Assembly (NCBI GenBank): GCA_005787025.1
Contig: SYCH01000135.1
Coordinates: forward strand, 1-12,766
Direction of reading: 5' to 3'
DNA: 12,766 nucleotides
Source of the DNA: Actinomycetota bacterium
GTDB lineage: Bacteria; Actinomycetota; Acidimicrobiia; Acidimicrobiales; Ilumatobacteraceae
Below are positions 8,271 through 12,766 of the stretch, piece after piece (the stretch's first letter is position 1; the number at the start of each line of letters is the position of its first letter). Below the pieces are notes generated by a model that worked only from the letters and a program-made list of their open reading frames with translations, searched no databases and was not told where the DNA came from. The translations under genes were made by a program, and so were the position numbers.

Positions 8271-9682
8271 GACGCGGCTCCGACTGCGGTGACGGGGATC
8301 ATCGTTCGCTTGGTCACCCGCGCGGCAAACTCCTCGGGGAACAGGACCAACGCCGAATTGATCGGCGCGTACGCCGACGGACCGACGAAGCAGATGGTGT
8401 TCATCTTGTACGGGAACGGCACGGCATCGAGACCCAGTCGCTTGCTGGAGGCGTGCGGGAAATCTCCGGGACAGATGGACGTGCCGACCTCGACCAGTTG
8501 GGCCAGGTCGGCGTCGGTGCCCTTGCCGTCCACGATGCGGCTGAGAATTCGCTCGAGCCAGGTGCCACCTTCGCGGCACGGAGTGCACTTGCCGCACGAT
8601 TCATGCGCGTAGAAACGAGTCAGGGTGAGTGCGGCGGCCGGGATGTCGGTCGTCTCGTCCATCACCATCACGGCGCCCGAGCCCAGCATCGAACCGGCGG
8701 CCCCGGCTTGCGGGCCTTCGAAGGGGACGTCGAGTTGATCCTCGGTGAACCACGGAGCGGAACCGCCACCGGGCACGAAGGCCTTGAGCTTGTTGCCGTT
8801 GCGAATGCCTCCGCAGTATTCCTCGTTGAAAATGAGATCACGGAACGTCGTGACGCCGTTGATGATCTCGTAGACACCGGGGCGCTTCACGTGACCGCTC
8901 ACGGCGACCATGCGGGTGCCGGGTGACGTCTTGGTGCCGATGGCGGTGTAGGCCTCGGCCCCGTTGCGCATGAGCCAAGGAAGGTTGGCCAAGGTCTCGA
9001 CGTTGTTCACGATGGTGGGTTGTCCGTACAGGCCGATGGCCGCCGGGAAGTACGGCGGCTTCAGACGCGGCATGCCACGGTTGCCCTCGAGGCTCTCGAT
9101 GAGCGCGGTCTCCTCACCCACCACGTAGGCACCGGCACCCCAGTGCAGCACGATGTCGAGCGAGAACTTCGACCCGAGAATGTTCTTGCCGACGTATCCG
9201 GCGGCGTACGCCTCGTTGAGGGCGGTGGCCACACGCTCTTGAGCGAGCGCCATCTCTCCACGGATGTACAAGAAGCACTGCGACAAGCCGGCGGCGTAAC
9301 AGGCGATGAGACATCCCTCGATCAACTGATGCGGATCGCGCTCCATGAGCAAGCGGTCCTTGTAGGTGCCGGGCTCGCTCTCGTCGCCGTTGACGACCAG
9401 GTAACGCGGGAACACACCTTGCGGGGTGAGTCCCCACTTGGTGCCGGCGGGGAAACCGGCACCACCACGACCGAGAACGGTTGCGCTCTTTACCTCGTCG
9501 TGAACCTCGTTCGCCGGACGACCGAGCGCCGCTCGCAACCCGGCGTAACCGTCGGTGGCGAGATAACGCTGCAAGGTGTACGAGTCGGCGTGTTCGAAAC
9601 GCGACGTGACGATGCGGGGACGCTCGCCCGCGACGAAACCCGGAGCGTGCGGATACGTGTTCGTGGAATTCGGCGTGTTCAC
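8267..9682 (-). CDS. nuoF: NADH-quinone oxidoreductase subunit F (NuoF), NADH/FMN-binding, with N3-loop insertion
   Basis: NuoF binds NADH and FMN, takes the hydride from NADH and passes electrons to cluster N3. The protein has 471 residues, longer than the E. coli form (about 445). Seen in order: the FMN/NADH glycine-rich loop GRGGAGFPAGTKW at 71-83; the acidic NADH-site segment NGDESEPGTYKDR at 98-110; GAGAYVVGEETALIESLEG at 182-200; and the N3 motif SCGKCTPCREGG with Cys363, 366 and 369. The fourth N3 ligand is most likely Cys431 in TICFVGPSA. That is 62 residues after Cys369, against 41 in E. coli and Thermus, so the loop holds about 21 extra residues and includes another Cys (404). The GTG start is chosen because GTGA overlaps the nuoE stop and GGAAAGG lies 7 nt upstream. 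The gene ends in an ATGA overlap with nuoG. Confidence 0.97.
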   Translation of the reverse strand: MNTPNSTNTYPHAPGFVAGERPRIVTSRFEHADSYTLQRYLATDGYAGLRAALGRPANEVHDEVKSATVLGRGGAGFPAGTKWGLTPQGVFPRYLVVNGDESEPGTYKDRLLMERDPHQLIEGCLIACYAAGLSQCFLYIRGEMALAQERVATALNEAYAAGYVGKNILGSKFSLDIVLHWGAGAYVVGEETALIESLEGNRGMPRLKPPYFPAAIGLYGQPTIVNNVETLANLPWLMRNGAEAYTAIGTKTSPGTRMVAVSGHVKRPGVYEIINGVTTFRDLIFNEEYCGGIRNGNKLKAFVPGGGSAPWFTEDQLDVPFEGPQAGAAGSMLGSGAVMVMDETTDIPAAALTLTRFYAHESCGKCTPCREGGTWLERILSRIVDGKGTDADLAQLVEVGTSICPGDFPHASSKRLGLDAVPFPYKMNTICFVGPSAYAPINSALVLFPEEFAARVTKRTMIPVTAVGAAS

Positions 9683-10293
9683 AGGGCCGCCTTTCCGTCC
9701 ATCCAGGTCGGTGCCTCGGTGACGTCCTCGGGCGGGACCGCACCGACACCGCGGTCGACCGGAATGTGCTGACGCACGCGAGCCACGGTGCCGTGCGCCG
9801 GAATCTCGTCGTTCAGACGGCCGGCCTTCAGGTCGTCGACGAGAGAATCGAAGTCGGCGTCCGCCACGCGGAATCGGTAGCGATAGTTGACCTGCAAACA
9901 CGGTGCCTCGGTGCACGCCGCCTGACATTCGGCACGTTCGAGGGTGAACATTCCGTCGTCGGTGGTTCCGCCCAACTTCACGCCCAAACGATGCTCGGCG
10001 TGGTGCATGAGTTCCTCGGCACCCATCAATGCGCACGACATGGTGCCGCAGATGTTGATGAGATACTTGCCCACCGGTTCGAACTTGAACATCTCGTAGA
10101 AGGACGCGGTTCCGTAGACCTCGGCCGAGGTGGCACCCACGAGTTCACCGATGTGAGTCATGGCTTCGTTCGTGACGTGTCCGTCCTGCTCCTGGGCCAG
10201 GTGCAACAACGGGATCATGGCCGACCGCGCGCGCGGGTAACGGCCGATGATCTCATTGGCGAGACGCACGTTCTCTTCGGACAGACGAGCCAT
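9679..10293 (-). CDS. nuoE: NADH-quinone oxidoreductase subunit E (NuoE), [2Fe-2S] thioredoxin-like
   Basis: NuoE pairs with NuoF at the tip of the peripheral arm and holds the off-pathway [2Fe-2S] cluster N1a near the FMN. The protein has 204 residues. An N-terminal helical bundle (about 1-70, with the motif EVYGTASFYEMF at 58-69) is followed by a thioredoxin-like domain. Its cluster ligands are Cys82 and Cys87 (CGTMSC) and Cys123 and Cys127 (CQAAC), the family's C-x4-C and C-x3-C arrangement, almost identical in numbering to the Thermus protein. A C-terminal tail of about 40 residues after 160 is longer than in E. coli NuoE (166 residues) and has no motif I recognise. The ATG at 10293 overlaps the nuoD stop (TGATG), with GGGGAGGT upstream. 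The open frame up to 10461 is an antisense-free but homology-free extension inside nuoD and is not used. Confidence 0.97.
   Translation of the reverse strand: MARLSEENVRLANEIIGRYPRARSAMIPLLHLAQEQDGHVTNEAMTHIGELVGATSAEVYGTASFYEMFKFEPVGKYLINICGTMSCALMGAEELMHHAEHRLGVKLGGTTDDGMFTLERAECQAACTEAPCLQVNYRYRFRVADADFDSLVDDLKAGRLNDEIPAHGTVARVRQHIPVDRGVGAVPPEDVTEAPTWMDGKAAL
9690..9696 (-). promoter_or_regulatory. Ribosome binding site of nuoF
   Basis: The minus strand reads GGAAAGG, 7 nt before the GTG at 9682 and inside the end of nuoE. It supports the GTG start against the longer open frame that continues upstream into nuoE. Confidence 0.6.
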
Positions 10294-11627
10294 CAGCGAT
10301 CGACCTCCCCGAGCACGGGATCGACGGACGAGATCACGGCCACCGCGTCGGCGACCAGTCCACCACGCATCATGTGGGGCAGGGCCTGGATGTTCACGAA
10401 GCTGGGGGCGCGCATGTGGATGCGGTACGGCTTGGGACCGCCATCGCTGACGATGTAACAACCGATCTCTCCGCGCGGACTCTCGATACCCACGTACACC
10501 TCGCCCTCGGGCACCTTGAATCCCTCGGTGAAGATCTTGAAGTGGTGGATCAGAGCCTCCATCGACTCGTCGATGCGGGCGCGCGGCGGCGGAGTGACCT
10601 TCTTGTTCTGGATTCGGTAGTCACCGAGCGGCATGTGATCGAGGATCTGATACACGATGCGGATGGACTCACGAATCTCGTTGAGTCGAATGGCGTAGCG
10701 ATCGAACGCGTCGCCGTAGGTGCCGACGATCACGTCGAACTCGACCTCGTCGTAACGCAGATAGGGCTGATCACGACGCAGGTCCCAGGCCACTCCGGTG
10801 GAGCGCAGGATGGGTCCGCTCGTTCCGAGAGCCAAGGCCTCGTCGGCGGTGATGACACCGACTCCTTGCAGACGTTCGCGCCAGATGGGCTGGTCGGTCA
10901 TGAGGATGTCGTACTCGGCCAATCGCGGCGGCAACATCTCGAGGATCGACAGCACGTCGTCGCGCCAGCCCGCGGGCAGGTCGGCGGCCAAACCACCGGG
11001 GCGGATGAAGTTGTGGTTCATGCGCAGGCCGGTGACCTTCTGGAAGAAGCGCAACACTTCCTCGCGCTCGCGCCAGCCGTAGAGCATCATCGACACCGCA
11101 CCGATGTCCATGCCATTGGTGGCCAGGAAGAGCAGGTGGCTGCTCATGCGATTGAGTTCGCTCAGCAACATGCGCATCCACACGGCGCGTTCGGGGATGT
11201 CGTTCTCGATGCCGAGCAATTTTTCGACGGCCATCGAGAAGACCAATTCGTTGTTCAGGGGACTGAGGTAGTCCATGCGGGTGACATTGGTGCCGCCCTG
11301 GAGGAAGGTGAGTTCCTCGCCGGTCTTCTCCATGCCGGTGTGGAGGTACCCGATGATCGGCTTGCAACGCAGTACGGTCTCGCCCTGCAGTTCGAGCATC
11401 AGTCGCAACACACCGTGGGTGCTGGGGTGCTGCGGACCCATGTTGATGATCATCGTCTGATCCTCGTCGGGGTCGACCGGGATCTGTCCGAGATTGGCGG
11501 CCTCGGCCTCGCTCATGCGAAGCACCGCGCCGACCTCGCGCAACAGTTCGCGCGCGCCGATCTCGCTGCGCGAGCGCATCTCCTGCGCACCTTCGTTCGT
11601 CTGACGAACGTTCTCCACCGCGGTCAC
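10293..11627 (-). CDS. nuoD: NADH-quinone oxidoreductase subunit D (NuoD), quinone-site subunit
   Basis: NuoD (49 kDa-type subunit) forms the quinone-binding pocket with NuoB and NuoH; it descends from the large subunit of [NiFe] hydrogenases but binds no metal. The protein has 444 residues from the GTG start. Seen: GPQHPSTHGVLR at 64-75, with His71 matching the quinone-contacting His (Thermus His38, bovine His59), and Tyr120 in TRMDYLSP, 49 residues later, matching the second quinone contact (Thermus Tyr87, bovine Tyr108). The C-terminus keeps ESPRGEIGCYIVSDG at 382-396. The GTG start is chosen because GTGA overlaps the nuoC stop and AAGGGAG lies 7 nt upstream. It gives an N-terminus about 33 residues longer than in Thermus. 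Internal ATGs at codons 17 and 38 are alternatives, the latter giving a canonical length but with only a weak ribosome binding site. Confidence 0.96.
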   Translation of the reverse strand: MTAVENVRQTNEGAQEMRSRSEIGARELLREVGAVLRMSEAEAANLGQIPVDPDEDQTMIINMGPQHPSTHGVLRLMLELQGETVLRCKPIIGYLHTGMEKTGEELTFLQGGTNVTRMDYLSPLNNELVFSMAVEKLLGIENDIPERAVWMRMLLSELNRMSSHLLFLATNGMDIGAVSMMLYGWREREEVLRFFQKVTGLRMNHNFIRPGGLAADLPAGWRDDVLSILEMLPPRLAEYDILMTDQPIWRERLQGVGVITADEALALGTSGPILRSTGVAWDLRRDQPYLRYDEVEFDVIVGTYGDAFDRYAIRLNEIRESIRIVYQILDHMPLGDYRIQNKKVTPPPRARIDESMEALIHHFKIFTEGFKVPEGEVYVGIESPRGEIGCYIVSDGGPKPYRIHMRAPSFVNIQALPHMMRGGLVADAVAVISSVDPVLGEVDR

Positions 11628-12121
11628 GAGTTCGCTCCCTTGAACTGAACGGGAATGCGGCCGACGGAATAGTCCTTGCGTAGAGGGTGCCCGTCCCAAT
11701 CCTCGGGCATGAGGATGCGCGTGAGGTCCGGGTGGCCGTCGAAGGACACTCCGTACATGTCGAATACCTCACGCTCCATGGCCTCGGTGCCCGGCCACAA
11801 TTCGAACAACGACGCGATGGTGGCATCGGACTCGGGGACCTGTACCCGAACTCGGATGCGATCACGGGTGGCGATGGAAGTCAGATTCAGCACGACCTCG
11901 AAGCGTTCCGCGTCGACGCCCGACGGCAACTCACGACCCGGATGCGTGAGATAGTCGACCGCGGTCAGATCGCTGCACATGGCGAAGCCGTCGTCGAGCA
12001 ACTTCTTCAACACCTTGACGTAGTCGGCGCGCGACGGATGGACGACCTTTTGACCACGCGAATACGAGACGGGACTGCCGTGCAGCGTCTCGGGTTGCGG
12101 TGCCTCCTGTACGTCGGTCAT
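11624..12121 (-). CDS. nuoC: NADH-quinone oxidoreductase subunit C (NuoC), 30 kDa-type
   Basis: NuoC is a cofactor-free structural subunit that packs against NuoD and NuoB in the peripheral arm. The protein has 165 residues. It contains the complex I 30 kDa-subunit signature, from EREVFDMYGVSFDGHPDL through TRILMPEDWDGHPLRKDY, at about 116-151. The N-terminal half holds the family's alpha/beta domain, including DLTAVDYL at 51-58 and FEVVLNLTS at 74-82. NuoC and NuoD are separate proteins here, unlike the fused NuoCD of E. coli. The ATG at 12121 overlaps the nuoB stop (ATGA) and has GGTGGAG 7 nt upstream. The frame remains open to 12409, but that stretch only overlaps nuoB in another frame. 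Confidence 0.97.
   Translation of the reverse strand: MTDVQEAPQPETLHGSPVSYSRGQKVVHPSRADYVKVLKKLLDDGFAMCSDLTAVDYLTHPGRELPSGVDAERFEVVLNLTSIATRDRIRVRVQVPESDATIASLFELWPGTEAMEREVFDMYGVSFDGHPDLTRILMPEDWDGHPLRKDYSVGRIPVQFKGANS
11635..11641 (-). promoter_or_regulatory. Ribosome binding site of nuoD
   Basis: The minus strand reads AAGGGAG, 7 nt before the GTG at 11627 and inside the 3' end of nuoC. It favours the GTG over the internal ATGs at 11579 and 11516, and so decides that NuoD has an extended N-terminus. Confidence 0.65.
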
Positions 12122-12462
12122 GCCGGGACTCCACCACGTGACGCCGACAACTGCACCGGCGACACCTGGGCACCGATCTCGGTGATGTGCAGGTTCGCGC
12201 CCGCACCCGTCTGCGCGCGTCGACGCATGATCTCGCCGTCCTCGATCTTCTGGTGAAGGGTTTCGATGGCGTGAATCAGGGTCTCGGGCGTTGGCGGGCA
12301 TCCCGGTGCGTACACGTCGACCGGAACGATCTGATCGACACCCTGGATGATGGCGTAGGTGTTGAACATGCCACCGCTCGAGGCGCACACGCCCATGGAG
12401 ATCACCCACTTGGGTTCCATTCCGTGCATTTTTTCCATTGCTATAAAGTTATTTAACTCCAT
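12118..12462 (-). CDS. nuoB: NADH-quinone oxidoreductase subunit B (NuoB), 5' part missing and replaced by unrelated sequence
   Basis: NuoB holds cluster N2, the last iron-sulfur centre before quinone. Only the C-terminal 100 codons (12118-12420) look like NuoB: EPKWVISMGVCASSGG and VDVYAPGCPPTPE carry two N2 ligands, 29 residues apart as in E. coli (Cys129 and Cys158) and Thermus. The family's adjacent Cys-Cys pair and everything before it are absent. Upstream of 12420 the frame runs 14 more codons (starting MELNNFIAMEKMHG) to an apparent ATG at 12462, with an in-frame TGA just before it. These residues do not resemble the expected sequence, and the DNA there is AT-rich with homopolymers. 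The reading frame therefore looks like a real nuoB fused to foreign or erroneous sequence. The 3' end is intact, with an ATGA overlap into nuoC. Confidence 0.85.
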   Translation of the reverse strand: MELNNFIAMEKMHGMEPKWVISMGVCASSGGMFNTYAIIQGVDQIVPVDVYAPGCPPTPETLIHAIETLHQKIEDGEIMRRRAQTGAGANLHITEIGAQVSPVQLSASRGGVPA

Positions 12463-12766
12463 AGCTCACGGAAAAAACTTTACTAATCGGTTTGGTAGGG
12501 GTGACCCCTGAATTGGTTTGGAATATTTCGCCCCCCCCCCTCAACTGCCCCTCACAGGGAAAATTTTCCCTATACACCTCTAGAGGGGCACATCATTTTT
12601 TTATTTCACATCACCCTATTTACATTTTCTAGGGTACCAACCTACATAATCCTTTCTAATAGTAAAATAAACTGTCTTCTTTACGACCTTAAATCATTCA
12701 TTATTTATGCAACAATTCCCGGGCGGGAAAAAAGGAACTTTTGGGCGGGTTTTATTTTTCCCCCAC
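12421..12766. other. AT-rich, homopolymer-laden end segment without genes; probable chimera or low-quality read tail
   Basis: This stretch of about 345 bases breaks sharply from the GC-rich coding sequence. It has runs of ten C (12531-12540), seven T (12596-12602) and six A (12472-12477 and 12728-12733). Four short inverted repeats are visible: 12497-12509, 12557-12570, 12577-12586 and 12716-12729. GGGCGGG occurs twice, at 12721 and 12743. Apart from the 14-codon fusion to nuoB there is no reading frame of useful length on either strand, no convincing promoter and no RNA gene. It sits where the first half of nuoB and then nuoA should be. The pattern resembles the unreliable end of a sequencing read or an assembly join; a genuine rearrangement cannot be excluded from the sequence alone. 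Confidence 0.7.
12557..12570. repeat. 14-bp perfect palindrome in the end segment
   Basis: The site reads GGGAAAATTTTCCC, identical on both strands. It is 7 bases from a second perfect palindrome, CCTCTAGAGG at 12577-12586. It has no loop and is followed by no T-run on either side that would suggest a terminator. Given the doubtful quality of this region, it may be an artefact. Confidence 0.5.

Noticed and set aside
8271..8597. Upstream extension of nuoG, and similar open extensions of nuoF (to 10036), nuoE (to 10461), nuoC (to 12409) and nuoH (to 5940)
   Set aside because: The extensions run inside the preceding gene in another frame and add no family sequence; the chosen starts have ribosome binding sites and the short overlaps typical of this operon.
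7146..8612. A 488-codon plus-strand open frame opposite nuoG/nuoF
   Set aside because: It is antisense to genes with complete cluster motifs, has antisense-type composition and no recognisable domain. The same applies to plus-strand frames at 172-1344, 4909-6012 and 10374-11648.
1..12121. A hidden defence, mobile or otherwise new system inside the operon
   Set aside because: The genes from nuoC to nuoM are contiguous and overlapping with no spare space. I saw no insertion-sequence ends, direct-repeat arrays or foreign genes.
12497..12570. Inverted repeats as a transcription terminator or nuo promoter region
   Set aside because: The stems are short, with one-base or no loops and no adjoining T-run, and the sequence quality is doubtful. 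No convincing promoter boxes are positioned before a complete gene.
12577..12723. TCTAGA (12579), GGTACC (12633) and CCCGGG (12718) as remains of a cloning-vector polylinker
   Set aside because: The hexamers are 50-80 bases apart and not in any polylinker arrangement I recognise; they could occur by chance. A vector search would settle it.

Overview
The window is almost entirely one block of genes for the proton-pumping NADH:quinone oxidoreductase (respiratory complex I). All genes lie on the minus strand, so they are transcribed from right to left in the order nuoB (5' end missing), C, D, E, F, G, H, I, J, K, L, M (3' end beyond the left edge). nuoA would be expected upstream of nuoB and nuoN downstream of nuoM; neither is in the window. 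No other gene, RNA gene, insertion sequence, CRISPR array or promoter could be supported.

The GC-rich coding sequence, the complete A-to-N type gene order and subunit details (long NuoI and NuoE tails, the NuoH and NuoI motif style, an insertion in NuoF) suggest an actinobacterium, possibly of the Acidimicrobiia/Ilumatobacter type. The phylum is a moderately confident inference and the class a weak one, since no search was run.

Layout: positions 8267-12121 hold the peripheral-arm genes nuoC, D, E and F, preceded by the 3' part of nuoB; 5907-8270 is nuoG. Together with NuoI these carry FMN and the iron-sulfur chain: N1a in NuoE, N3 in NuoF, N1b/N4/N5/N7 in NuoG, N6a/N6b in NuoI and two of the four N2 ligands in the NuoB remnant. 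Positions 1-5907 hold the membrane-arm genes nuoH, J, K, L and M, with nuoI between H and J. Electrons pass from NADH (NuoE/F/G) through NuoI and NuoB to quinone at the NuoB/D/H interface, and the energy drives proton transfer in NuoH/J/K/L/M/N.

The genes are packed very tightly. Ten of the eleven junctions overlap by 1 nt (TGATG) or 4 nt (ATGA or GTGA), and only nuoK-nuoL has a gap, of 4 nt. There is no non-coding space inside the operon, so expression must start from a promoter upstream of the window.

At about position 12420 the sequence changes abruptly. nuoB homology stops in mid-gene, base composition falls to AT-rich, and homopolymer runs and short palindromes appear up to the right edge. 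This looks like an assembly chimera or low-quality read tail rather than biology. The rest is an ordinary housekeeping operon. The points worth a second look are a roughly 21-residue insertion at the N3-cluster loop of NuoF, an unusual Arg-Ala in the lysine-bearing helix of NuoM, and an extended NuoD N-terminus. I found no evidence of a novel system.
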